Shown one piece after another: positions 12,756 to 24,155 of a stretch of DNA of 64,000 nt. This DNA is from Chondrosia reniformis. Taxonomy: Eukaryota > Porifera > Demospongiae > Chondrillida > Chondrillidae. Under the pieces are notes generated by a model. That model made no database searches. It had not been told where the DNA came from and was given only the letters and a program-made list of their open reading frames with translations. Numbering within the stretch: position 1 is the stretch's first letter; each line of letters opens with the position of its first letter. Where the stretch lies: contig OX359192.1 of NCBI GenBank assembly GCA_947172415.1, positions 8,305,401-8,369,400 on the forward strand, written 5' to 3'. Made by a program: the position numbers and the translations under genes.

Positions 12756-13099
12756 CGACAATGTTAGGCTTTGATATTACTCTGTTTTAGCATACACTTC
12801 TCCCTTATATGGTAAGGGCAGTATTTTCAGTGGAAATATATATTTTAGTTTTAAATTTGTATTTAGAGTATTATTATAGTGTTTTGTTAATTGTCTGTTC
12901 TATATACACTTCTATTATTAATCTGATTTCACTAATATACTGTAGTTGTATTAATTTTAAATTCAATATATAGTTTTCCTTTACATATGTATAGTAATTG
13001 CAATGTATATACAATGTGCTCAAAAGAAGTGAAATTCAAGATAAACCATTATTTCTTTCAAAGTATAAATAACTACAATCAACCATTATTAATTATTCT
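12756..13099. other. convergent 3' region between G-alpha and DCTN5
   Basis: A 344-bp AT-rich gap between two stop codons that face each other. It should contain the 3' UTRs and poly(A) signals of both genes. No other feature seen. Confidence 0.6.
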
Positions 13100-14470
13100 T
13101 CAATCTTTTTTGCTTATGAAATTATTGTAGTAAGATTTAGTAATGCTCATCATAAAGTCTTGCATGCTCTCTGGCAGTTCTCCACTGTGCATGCCTACAG
13201 GGGTACAAGACAGAACTGATAGTGATCTCCTCAGTACTGGTGTGACTGGAGCATCCTCACCTGGGGAACCTGAATAGATTGAGAATGGAATGACAGATGT
13301 GTCTGGTGGTAGTACTGTGTTGTCTTCAATTCTACAACAGTCTCTCAGTTCACAGCCCTGTGACTAAACAACAACAACAACACATGTGACTAAACAACAA
13401 CAACAACAACACATGTGACTAAACAACAACACATGTGACTAAACAACAACAACAACACATGTGACTAAACAACAACAACAACACATGTGACTAAACAACA
13501 ACAACACATGTGACTAAACAACAACAACAACACATGTGACTAAACAACAACAACACATGTGACTAAACAACACCACATGTGACTAAACAACATCACATGT
13601 ACCAGTCTCCAGTAGCCAGACCTCGCCGGGAGGCTATATACGTACTACATGTAATTAACAATAGAGCCAGTTCCATCACTGACTCACTATTACACAATTC
13701 TTTCCAATATACACATAAGATCCTACTGAAGCTGCACTGATGACACTCTTCTCTCCTATAAAGACATGGTCCCCAATACGCAGAGGGAAGAATGCATATC
13801 TGGAAAAGAAGACCAAACTAAGATTGCTTGTTCTGTATTAATTTTGTTATTAAATAAATTTCAAGTAACTATCTATACTAATATATAAAAGGAAAGTAAA
13901 ATAATGTGTATTTTATGGTTAAATACTTGTCTTGTATATTATGATGTGTAATGGAAATCATGATAGATTGATAATGACTAAGTTATAAGGTTCACAATTA
14001 GAATGTAGAATATACTGAGATCCCTATTATACCTCTTCAAATTAGACCAGTAAGACCTCCGTGTAACGCATACTATGAGAGGTACAGGCTTACCCGTGTG
14101 GCAGCTTGCGATAGGACGGCGATAGAATGACTTGTTTGTTTATTATGCAGTTCCTTCCGATGTGTACTTGGGCCAAGTCACCGCGAATCACAGTCTCCGG
14201 TTGGATTACAGACTACATCAAAGGATACAGATCAAGGCGACCTATTCACACAACAGCACATACCAGGACGCGTTTTGGTGAAAGGTCTTACCTTTCCGCC
14301 TAGAACAATGTGTTGACTTCCGCAGAGAGTACAATTTCTACTAACTTTATTGCCTGAGGTCTGTGTAGAGGAGACTTAGAATACTGAATACAATTAAAAA
14401 GGAATTAGCTACTTTATCTACGAACCGTTTCTATGAACTCTGAGGCATTGTAAAACATTTCTTCGGCCAT
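13100..14470 (-). CDS. DCTN5: dynactin subunit 5 (p25)
   Basis: Left-handed beta-helix subunit of the dynactin pointed-end complex, which adapts cytoplasmic dynein to cargo. Six short exons on the minus strand were rebuilt from splice sites: 14426-14470, 14292-14360, 14094-14212, 13688-13799, 13261-13357, 13100-13194. All phases agree and give 178 residues (human about 182). It starts [15 protein letters not shown] and continues with [57 protein letters not shown] and [11 protein letters not shown]. These are hexapeptide-repeat turns that match p25 throughout, including its C-terminal KSYY. The last intron is only 66 bp and the one before it carries a microsatellite. The gene is divergent from RPTOR and convergent with the G-alpha gene. 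Confidence 0.93.
13363..13600. repeat. (CAA)n-interrupted satellite in DCTN5 intron
   Basis: Blocks of ACATGTGACTAAACAACAAC with variable CAA number are repeated about ten times. It lies between DCTN5 exons 13261-13357 and 13688-13799. Confidence 0.9.
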
Positions 14471-14773
14471 TTTACTACCGCTTAATTAATTAATTCCGTT
14501 GGGCAGGTACGCACTAAAAACATAGGATTTTCCTCTTTGGATCTCTGACTCGTCTGCTGCCTTGTAAGGGGTACGTTGAGAAGCGTCGGTACTATAAGCA
14601 GTTGTTATGACCTTATAGAAGCATTTGTACGCTCAGTAGACACTTAATTTGTAGTAAAACCTGCCATGTTTTAGAAAGCATAACACTTCCGCTACCATGT
14701 ACAATGTACAGCTGTTTGCCTCATTGATAGACTGTACCCTGAAGAGAAGCGGGTAATTAGTCGGGCAGGCAGG
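14471..14773. promoter_or_regulatory. bidirectional promoter of DCTN5 and RPTOR
   Basis: The two start codons point away from each other across 303 bp, so both promoters and both 5' UTRs must lie here or in upstream non-coding exons. No TATA box is obvious. Confidence 0.55.
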
Positions 14774-17700
14774 ATGGATAAGGTGGACATCGAACTGGAG
14801 AAGCTGTTCAGAGTAAACGATGCCTCCGAGCTTCCAGATTGGAACATTCCTCTCAGCTTCATGAAGCCGAGACACGTGGAAGAAATTAGAGGATTAGCTA
14901 TGGACGAGGAGCTCTGGCGAATAAAGGACCGCGTGAGTGAGATGTTGCTCTGTGCGAATAGTTACTGTCAATAAGTTAGCGTACTCCTAATGATTACAAG
15001 ATCTTTAAATTTGGTGTCTTGTGTACTCATAATCGCAATTCTGAATGTTTCACCTTCTAAGTCATGCTGTTCACGTCAAGTTGGAGTTACATCCGATAGC
15101 TGCTATATATCCATCTTATAGATGAAGACCAACAATGTCATCTTGTCCTTGTGTCTGAACATCGGCGTTGACCCACCTGATGTCGTCAAGACAGAACCTT
15201 GTGCTCGTCTTGAATGCTGGATAAGTGAGACCTACCTTTGTGTAGTCAATGCACACCCAGTCCCTCTCAGTGGTATTGCTTCATCTCTCCTCTGTATTGC
15301 TTCATATTTCCTTTGTATTGCCTCATCTTTCCTCTGTATTGCCTCATCTCTCCTCTGTATTGCCTCATCTTTCCTCTGTATTACTTCATCTCTTCTCTGT
15401 ATTGGTTCATACCAGATCCCCTTGCAATGAGTCCTTCAAAGGCTAATGAGCAGATTGGACGGAAGCTCCAGCAGCAATACGAGCGTTGGCAGCCAAGAGC
15501 TCGTTACAAGCAGCTGCTTGATCCGACTCTGGAAGACATTAAGAAGCTCTGTATCACCTACAGAAGGACTGCCAAGGTATGTATACTCATACACTCCAAC
15601 ACACTGCTGACCTGACAATACACAACCAATAGCCCGTTACCTGACCCTATAGCTATAGCCCGTTACCTGACCCTATAACTATAGCCCGTTACCTGACCCT
15701 ATAGCTATAGCCCGTTACCTGACCCTATAACTATAGCCCGTTACCTGACCCTATAGCTATAGCCCGTTACCTGACCCTATAACTATAGCCCATTACCTGA
15801 CCCTATTGGTAGCTGATAGTTTATTGTGTGTTATGTAGTCTGATCGCTTGCTCTTCCACTACAATGGACATGGGGTTCCCAAGCCTACTGTTAATGGTGA
15901 GATATGGGTATTTAACAAAGTGAGTGCTCAACTGTAGCTCAAATTGGGCAGAACTGTATCGTGTCTCTCCTTATCTCCCCAAAGTCATACACTCAGTACA
16001 TCCCTTTGTCACTGTACGACCTTCAGGGCTGGATGAACTTCCCCTCTATTTACATCTTTGACTGCTCCATGGCAGGTTAGTGCTCATCGGAAGATACTGC
16101 CTGTGTAGGTGTGTATGCTATATGTATTCTGATCCATAGGTTTGGTAGTTGATAGATTCAAGCAGTTTGCCCGACAAAGAGAACAAGAGTTCTTGCTGCA
16201 AGTGAGTGTAAGATGTTTGTAATTGCATGAAATTGGGTTGTCATTCCTTTACTTTCTGTCACTGCTCTCTCTCCTCTCTGATAACCTGGATGCTTGTGAG
16301 AACTCGAGTGAAGTCAACGGGTCCTCCAGTGCCAGCAGCCTAGGACTCCTCAACCACAGCATCATCCTGGCTTCCTGTGGAACTGAAGAAATGCTGCCGA
16401 TGAACCCTCAACTTCCGGCTGACCTTTTTACTTCCTGTTTGACCACGCCCATTCAAACGTCACTTAAATGGTACATGCCTGGATACATTAGCTTGTTTCA
16501 ATTCAAACTGTGTTTCGTAGAGTGTTAAGTAATATCTTGGGTAGTTGTTCCAAGCAGTACTGAATTGGTAAGTGATTATTTCCTGTACAGGATTACTTGG
16601 AAAAAGGTTGGTCGTTTGGTTAACAAGTCCACCTTTGATTCAGTTGACCAGTAAGTGGGTGGAATATGTTGGAAATGTCTCCAAACATGCACTCTTTCCT
16701 TCCTTTGCAGAATACCTGGGACAGTGAGTGATCGCAAGACACCCATGGGAGAACTGAACTGGATTTTCACGGCTATTACTGACACAATTGCATGGAATCT
16801 CTTTCCAAGAGGTATAAACGATTGTGACATCTCAGCTGATCAAAGCATGCTTGTCCCTCTGATCCTGCAGAACTTTTTAAAAGACTGTATCGTCAGGATC
16901 TTCTTGTTGCTAGTCTGTTTCGTAACTACCTCTTAGCTGAGCGCATCATGCACTCCTATGGCTGCGCTCCAGTGACACACCCCGAGCTCCTCCCCACCTA
17001 CCAGCACCCACTCTGGGAGGCGTGGGACCTCGCCCAGGACCACTGCCTCAACCAGCTGCCGGCAGTCCTGGAGGGGAAGCCGTACAAGGTTAGAGCCATG
17101 AGGTTTATGTGTTAAAACACTTGTGGTATGCTATCATTCCCTTTGTAGTCAAACCCTTTCTTTAAAGACCAGATGAAGGCATTCCAGGTTTGGCTAGTTA
17201 CAGGATCACCAGATCGGAGGCCACCGGAGCAGTTACCAATCATTTTACAGGTACATGCATATGCCAAAGACATGTCAGTATATTTCAGGATAATTCAGTA
17301 TATTTCAGGATAATTCAGTATATTTCAGGATTATTTAGTATATTTCAGGATAATTCAGTATATTTTATTTTGATGCAATAGGTATTGCTAAGTCAGAGCC
17401 ACCGTTTCCAGGCTCTTGAGCTCCTGGGAAGGTTCCTAGACTTGGGGCCATGGGCAGTTAACCACGCTCTGTCAGTTGGGATATTTCCTTACGTACTGAA
17501 GCTCCTACAGAGCAAGAACAGAGAACTGCAGCCAATTCTGGTCTTCATCTGGGCCAAGATACTGAGTGTAGATCGGGTATGTTGTCGTAGTGCACACACA
17601 ATATGTGTACAGCTGTTGGACAGTGCAGAAATCAGCATACATTACGCTAATGAGTGTTGTCTTTATATTTTCTAATTTGGTAATAGACATGCCAGACTGA

Positions 17701-20700
17701 TCTCTCTAAAGAAGGAAATTACATGTACTTTCTGGACATTCTTAAGGACTCTAATATACAGTATGAGTACAGAACGATGGCCGCCTTTGTACTAGCGGTT
17801 ACCATGGAGAAGAACATCAAAGGGCAGACAGCCTGCCTGCACAACCAGCTCATCCCAACCTGTTTGAAACAGCTGAACGAGCCCAATCCGCTACTCAGAA
17901 GATGGTGAGTTAGCTACTGCTCCAAGTGTTCCAGCTCCACCTGGTCCCAAGCTCTGAGCACTGAGTGGCTCACTCAATCAGCCGTTTGTTTGTTGATGCA
18001 GGGAATTTCCCTAGTGAATGCATTCTATGTGTGTAGGTTGGCCCTGTGTTTAGGATGTCTGTGGGATGACTACGAGGAGGCCCGTTGGACTGGGGTGAAA
18101 GAGTGCGCTCATGATAAACTCTTTAAACTACTCTGGGATGATATACCAGAAGTACGTTCACTCTAGAATAGACTAACCAAATGTACCATATCATACGTAT
18201 AGCATAGTGATTTTATCTAGTATATACAGTTGTGGTATTTGTATTATATATAATACTTGTGACTGTTTATGAAAAGGTTCGAGCAGCAGGAGTGTTTGCA
18301 TTGGGCAAGTTTGTTAGCACCACTTCAGGGGAGGGGAATGATCATCATGTGAACATCAACCATACCATTGGAATGCAGCTACTCAACTTGTATCAAGACC
18401 CCAGTCCCATTGTGAGAAAGGTCTGTTATCTATAGGCCAGGGGGTCTCACAGAACTGACCCTCACTCACTTCCTTACCTCCCTTACCTCCCTTGTCTCCC
18501 ATGTCTCTCTTGTCGCCCTTGTCTCACATGTCCCATTGTGAGAAAGGTCTGTCAACTATAGGCCAGGGGGGTCTCACAGAACTGACCCTCACTCACTTCC
18601 TTACCTCCCATGTCTCCCACATCTCACATGTCTCCCATTTACTGTGATATCACAGAAGAGCCCTCCTTTCTTCTCCCCCCTGTAGGAACTGGTAGCTTCA
18701 CTTAGTCAATTGGTTTATCGATATTGCCAACAGTTCCAGATAGCCTCGTTGCAGGCGCTTGATAATCTTGTCCTCCCTTCCATCTCAACCAGCATCACAG
18801 CTCAGGGATGGGTTAAGATAGACATGGATTCCTCTCTAGTAAGAACATCATCGGGTAAGATAAATAACTTTTTAGGACTTCATTATTGATGTGTAATGTG
18901 TGCTCATGATTTGTCTGTTAGGTGGTCATAGGGAGAGGGCATACTGCATATCTAATAGCAACAGGAAGAAGGAAGAAGAGGATGAGAGTAGCAGTGATGA
19001 CTTACAGTCCAGCTCAGAGGGAGTCTTTGATAGCTTACCTACAATGGGCCCTGGTTCTTCCACTTACAAGAAAGTGGCATCTGTTGATAATTTTTATACA
19101 CTTATTTGGAAAGTAAGAACAATTACAATGTATTACCATATCCACACATCCACACATCCACACATCCATCTATCCACATCCATCCACCCAGCCATCCGTC
19201 CATCCGTCCATCCGTCTGTCCATCCATCCGTCCATCCATCCGTTCGTCCGTCCATCCGTCCATCCATCCGTCCGTCCATCCATCCATCCATCCGGCCGTC
19301 TGTCCATCCATCCATTATGACATGTAGGGTGTCAATGTGCTTTCCAAGGACGCAGTACCAGAAGTGTCTAAATTGGCCGGTAGAGTAGTCCAAATTATCA
19401 AGGAATTGGTCCAGGAGTCCAGTCTACCTCTCCCAGTGACTGTGGGGATTCTATCCGCCCAATCTGTGCCCTCCTCCCCTGTCAGGAGGTCCTCCGCCTC
19501 TGCTTCACTTGTCAACCTCGTGTCCAGGTCAGCACACACTTACACATATGATGTATACTGTATGTTTATAGCTGGTCCCTTCTCTGATGTTTGCTTGGTG
19601 TAGACATCAAGTACAGCACTCAAGTACTCTCCCTCGGACCACCCTCCAGACATCCTCCCAATCTGCTCTGCCATCACAACAGCTGCCTCCGAGAAGACAG
19701 CTCTTTGACAGCACTGCAATGGTATGTGGTAAATGTGTGTTTCCTATGTCTGTTGTAGTATGAAGGAGTCTGAACTGTAACTATGAGCAGCTGTCTTGTG
19801 GTGGCTGACAGTGAGTGACTCCTACAGAAACTGTCCAAACAGACAGGTTGACCATAATCGACTCATTTGGTCAAACTTCAATATTTGGATTATATTGCTC
19901 TCAAGTGTATTTGCATATGCTGTGGATTTTAAAACTACCTTTACTATCATACATCATTTATATAATTCATTATGTATGCATGTGTATGTGTTTATGTATG
20001 TTATACTATAGCACAACAGCGATGATGAGGACGACGACGACGATGATAATGTAAAACTTCTTGACTGTGCAAAGACAAATTTCTTCAGCTGGTGTTGTAA
20101 ATACTTTGCCTTTCCAATCATTAAAGTTCAAGTGAGTCACAGAATGTACATGTTTGTACCTCCTCTCACATATATGCCTGTCCTACAGTAAGAAGTACTT
20201 TCCAGCTATAAGACACACTTTATATAATCTGGTATTATAAGAGTTACTTTTAGATGTCAATGGAGAAGAACTGTTTCTTATTTACTAGAAAACAGATGAT
20301 GCGGATCCATTTGGTGACAGCTATTTTCAAAGAGAGTGGCGGTTTGCCCGCAACGATGCTATCAGGCACTATACTCCGCAACTGGCCTCTAGAGCTGAGA
20401 AGGTTCGCAATAATGATCAGATGTTTGTGAACAAGATATCAGAGAAACCGCAAGTCCTCAAGTTCCATCCATATCAGCCTCTTCTCTCCGTTGCATCCAA
20501 AACCAACATCAGGTACATAACTGATGCACCCAACCCCACCCCACCCCCCTCAGTTGTGTGTATGTCAAAATATATTTAGACCAAACTACACAGATCATGA
20601 TAAGCAAAAGTAATTACTGGAAAGTATTACACCAAACCAGCCAAGTGACCAAAGTCTAATCTTGGCTGGGGGACCGAAGCCCTATTAAATTGGCACCAGT

Positions 20701-22017
20701 GATATACAGTACATGCAGTAGATCATTTTCATATTTTCTTAATTTTTTCACAAATTGCCAACATATCTGTGCATTTGGTTATTTTTTCAAAACAGTTCTT
20801 ACTCTCTCTCCCTCTCTCTGCATTCTCTGTAGTATTTGGGACATTGAGAATGGATCAGAACAGTGTACATTCAGTAATTTGAATGAGCAGGGAAAGATAA
20901 CCTCTCTCGAGTACATTAACCCTCATGATGTTACCTACCTCATGTCCGGCACTGGTACGTACATATTTACGTATGTGGACAGTTAATTGGGCATGTCAGA
21001 TGGTTGAAAGACAATGTTTCTGTACTTATGCAGATGATGGAGTAGTAAAAGTTTGGAGACACTGCATGACCCCAAATGCTACTCCCGAACTAGTCACTGC
21101 TTGGACCTCCCTAACAGATATGTTATCCACTTCAAAGAGTAAGTTCAGTGTTGCAGCACCACTTGGATGTGCTAGGATGGCGACTGTTATTCCTTAGCTG
21201 CAGGTCTGGTTCTAAACTGGGACCAAATGAACGGTGTTCTTCATGCTTCTGGAGATGTTAGGGTCATCAGACTGTGGGACACTCACAAGGAAATGAGGAT
21301 TGTAGTGAGTGAACCTCTTACTTAGTCTCTCCAGATCTAAACCTACACTCCTTTGCTCTCCTCCTCGCATGCTCTAGGACATTCCCACAGGGGCCGACAG
21401 TTCTGTGACCTGTATGACCTCTGACCCCAGTAGTTATAGTGTCATAGTTGCTGGGTGTGGGGATGGTTCAGTGAGGGTCTATGATAAGCGGCAGAAGCCT
21501 ACTTCCTGTTTGGTAAGGAAGTACCAGGAGCATGACAGTCTGGTGGTCAGTGTGAATGCACAGCGCTATGGTAACAAAATGATTATATCTGGTTGGTGAG
21601 TTCTTATTTCGTGTTGATACTAATTGAATTGACTAGAAGGAAATTAATGTTTCTCTTTCTACTTTCAGTAATAATGGTGATCTTAGATTTTGGGATCTGT
21701 CAAAGTCACAATCAGTATCGTGTTTGAAGGCAGTGCCTGCAATGTACATATGTGAATCACACCCCCATGTACCTCTGTTGGCATGGTGAGTTGTCATGGT
21801 AACATTAGTTGGTGTAATTGTATGGATTCATTCTACTCTATTGCTCACTTGTCTTAATTGTGTACACTTTAGTTGTGGCTTGAATTCACAGTCTATCAAG
21901 ATCTATAATGTTAGTAACAATGCCTCGCTCAATCCCATTCAATATCACACTGGCTTTATGGGACAGAAGATTGACAAGACAAAGTGTCTGGCTTTCCATC
22001 CGAACAGAGTATGTTAA
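14774..22017 (+). CDS. RPTOR: RAPTOR, scaffold subunit of mTORC1
   Basis: RAPTOR recruits substrates to mTOR complex 1 and links the complex to amino-acid sensing at lysosomes. I traced 27 in-phase exons (first 14774-14932, last 21873-22017), about 1271 residues against 1335 in human. N-terminal caspase-like RNC domain: [61 protein letters not shown] and FDCSMAG, with the His and Cys positions kept. Then HEAT repeats ([31 protein letters not shown]). An acidic/Ser linker ([12 protein letters not shown]) follows. The C-terminal WD40 part has [23 protein letters not shown] and GFMGQK. The reading frame ends unusually early at LAFHPNRVC, about 20 residues before the expected last WD strand. A better-matching peptide follows in another frame (see findings). 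The 5' end of the WD exon at 21198 could instead be 21204. Confidence 0.95.
15276..15410. repeat. 21-bp minisatellite in RPTOR intron 2
   Basis: The unit TGCYTCATCTYTCCTCTGTAT is repeated about six times just upstream of exon 15416-15576. Because 21 is divisible by three, it reads open through the intron. Confidence 0.9.
15629..15806. repeat. 26-bp minisatellite in RPTOR intron 3
   Basis: The unit AGCCCGTTACCTGACCCTAT plus AGCTAT or AACTAT is repeated about seven times between exons 15416-15576 and 15839-15919. Units with AGCTAT and AACTAT alternate, giving a 52-bp higher-order period. Confidence 0.92.
17275..17365. repeat. short tandem repeat in RPTOR intron 11
   Basis: TATATTTCAGGATAATTCAG is repeated about five times. 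Each unit contains TTTCAG, so the array creates a series of decoy 3' splice sites just before the real acceptor at 17381. Confidence 0.85.
18405..18610. repeat. partial duplication of RPTOR exon 15 end and its donor
   Basis: The exon end TCCCATTGTGAGAAAG plus donor GTCTGT and the next roughly 60 intron bases are repeated at 18531-18610 with a few changes. The downstream copy lies in the intron and is not needed for the reading frame. Confidence 0.85.
19138..19315. repeat. (CATC/CCGT)n tetranucleotide repeat in RPTOR intron
   Basis: A run of ATCC and GTCC tetranucleotides lies between exons 18922-19112 and 19328-19527. It is open in several frames and yields false peptides on both strands. 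Confidence 0.95.
20612..20702. repeat. truncated copy of MITE family M1
   Basis: It begins like the terminal arm of the complete element at 27374-27508 (GTATTACACCAAACCAG, then AATCTTGGCTGGGGGAC) and keeps the central loop. The second arm is almost entirely deleted, leaving only CCAGTGAT. It sits in a RPTOR intron. Confidence 0.75.
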
Positions 22018-22607
22018 CTGGAGCTAATTTATCAGTTTCTGTGATTGACATACAATACAGTACCATTATACCAGAGCTGGCAAGGCAATTGAAAGCCTTT
22101 GCAGTTGCTAATATATCTTCATATGTATTCATGCAAAGTCTCCTCTGGTATGTCTATATTGTGTAGTTGTGGTTGGCAGTTAGTAGCAATGATATGCTGT
22201 TGTCGTCATATACTTGGGAAAAGAGGAAGTAGGAAGATGGATCTGATTACAAGATGGTTGACTGTTTACCCTCACTGATTTCATGCTGAACTTGTGTTCA
22301 TGTAACATATTCATTTGTACATTTATAAAGTATTTGTTTATTATACTGTTTTGAAATATTGCTGTACATAGCCTTAACATAGTATGAAATATTAATTGTG
22401 CCATACAACAGATATAAATATAGTGTGATGTGCCTTGACTCAACATAACAGTACATACAAAACATCTGGCAAAATTAAATAATAAAAAGATATATAAGTT
22501 TGATGCATGCATGCCTAGAATACATTTTTATCTATATTTGCGTGAACAAGCCAACAGTTGGCTACTGCTGATCCCCATGGTTACACAAACTATTTCGCAA
22601 TACCAAG
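22018..22607. other. intergenic region RPTOR to Chibby
   Basis: 590 bp, AT-rich in its second half. It contains the out-of-frame RAPTOR-like peptide at 22010-22060 (see findings) and presumably the RPTOR 3' UTR and the Chibby promoter. A minus-strand open frame at 22180-22512 looks random. Confidence 0.5.
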
Positions 22608-23181
22608 ATGCCCTTGTTCCCGCGATCGTCCTTTCGCTCCTCCAAAAAGCCTCCAAAAAGGAAGATATCATCCTCCCTTCCAAATATATCATCCCTCGAC
22701 GAAACGGTGTACTCTGTGGATGACCTGAAGTTGGACACCGGTCCAGTTAGATTAAAATTAGGAAGATACGATATGGTCTTCGAACAGGGAAGATGGGTCC
22801 AGTACTCTGAAGGTGAGAGTGAAACGTGCACGATTATTGTTCGCCCAAATATTCTTAACCCCTGTGTTTATAAAACAAATTAGACGGTTTGCAAGTTACG
22901 AGTGGTGTAAGTACGGATGCAATCAGATCCAGAGATCCAGTTGCATCTAAATTGGAACAACAAAATGCTCAGTTACTAGAGGAAAACAACCTTCTGAAAT
23001 TGAAGATAGAGCTTCTTCTTGACATGGTTAGTATATTACCTTAGGTATTATGTATAATAGTCAGTGTATAATAGTTAGTGTCATTGGCATCTCCCACCTC
23101 CCTCTTTAGCTCACTGCAAGCAATGCTGATTTCACTGCACAATCTAAGGAGCTACAAGCTTACCGCAAAACTCACAGTTAG
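22608..23181 (+). CDS. CBY1: Chibby homologue (centriole/cilium and beta-catenin regulator)
   Basis: Chibby is a small coiled-coil protein at the distal centriole and ciliary base. In vertebrates it also binds beta-catenin. Three exons (22608-22812, 22884-23026, 23110-23181), 139 residues; human CBY1 is about 126. The N-terminus is basic and Ser-rich (PKRKISSSLPNISSLDE), as in Chibby. The middle FEQGRWVQ corresponds to the FENGQW block. A C-terminal coiled coil, LLEENNLLKLKIELLLDML, closely matches the family leucine zipper. The end (KELQAYRKTHS) is basic, like the family nuclear-signal tail. The next gene, CENPX, is on the other strand, tail to tail, 128 bp between stops. Confidence 0.92.
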
Positions 23182-23309
23182 ACCATTTTGTATCTTCTTG
23201 CACATACAGCTTTCGTCATGATTGTTACATTATTAAAGTTGCTTTGAATAAATTAAAACTCAAAAAGCAGTTCATTTATTTAAAATGTTTGTTCATGTTG
23301 ATAAGACTT

Positions 23310-23973
23310 CTAAAAATCCATCATCTGAACACACAAAAAGAGTAACCATGAGGTATTGGTTGTAACAAATATATTCATTATGCTACTTACTAATTTTGGG
23401 AAAATTTTCTCAAAATGGTGCAAGTCAACAATTGATCCATCTTCATTCTAACAGGACAACACACAGACAAGAACCTGCAATTGCTAGCACCAGCCAATCA
23501 GATGCTTACTTTTGTTTGGGCTGCTGATCTGTAAGCTGCTTCTGTACACATATTGATCACAAAATACATTTTATAATTGACATACACAAATTGATGTGGT
23601 ATACATATAGTACCACCACCTGCTTCCTAGTCAGTGGATGAATATACTTATATTATCACAGCCAGCCTAGCTTACCGTATATAAAGGTACACAGTAGGTC
23701 TGCTGAAAGCTTCTGAGCTTCAGAATTAGCTGGATGGAGTAAAGTATCACATATCTAGATATTTCTTAGATAACTGAGAGAGGAATATTTTCATTACACT
23801 ATACTAGTAATCCTAGTACCTTTTGTATTCTTCTCCTTAAAATGGCATTTCAGCAGTTCTGTAACTAATTCCTGCAAAAGACAAAATCAGTAATACTTCC
23901 CCTTCAACATGTCCTAAATGCCATGCATATTATAATACTGTAAACACACAGTCTTCAGCGGGTTGTCGTCCAT
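23310..23973 (-). CDS. CENPX: CENP-X / MHF2 histone-fold protein
   Basis: Small histone-fold protein that pairs with CENP-S (MHF1). It works in the constitutive centromere network and with FANCM at damaged DNA. Six very short exons on the minus strand: 23950-23973, 23820-23871, 23676-23729, 23510-23541, 23391-23447, 23310-23324. All phases agree and give 77 residues (human about 81). Pieces match human CENPX in order: MDDNPLKT, then ELVTELLKCHFKEKNTK, then NSEAQKLSADLLCTFI, then EAAYRSAAQTK, then VDLHHFEKIFPKL, ending MMDF (human ends LLLDF). No exon is long enough for a simple ORF scan. It shares a short head-to-head promoter with ZNF207. Confidence 0.9.
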
Positions 23974-24155
23974 TTTTACAAAGTATACGGAAAACAGCGG
24001 TATTTTACGAGTCAAATTGCGCAAACTCGAGGTAAGCTCTGTACATGTCACCTACATTTCGTTTGTACAACGATCACATCCTTTCGTTCTGATTAAATAT
24101 ATGAAACATCTTATGAGTGATACGTTCCCTTTAATATTTTAGGTTCAAATTACTA
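23974..24155. promoter_or_regulatory. bidirectional promoter of CENPX and ZNF207
   Basis: 182 bp separate the two start codons, which point outward. The segment must carry both 5' leaders unless further upstream non-coding exons exist. Confidence 0.6.

Noticed and set aside
13363-13600. Possible CRISPR array (regular repeats with variable spacers)
   Set aside because: The genome is eukaryotic; the pieces between repeats are just CAA runs of different length, so this is a microsatellite.
19106-19393. Collagen-like or Trp/Asp/Gly-rich repeat peptides
   Set aside because: Tetranucleotide repeat read in several frames inside a RPTOR intron.
22180-22512. Minus-strand 110-residue frame downstream of RPTOR
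   Set aside because: AT-rich 3' region, low-complexity hydrophobic peptide, no exon partner.
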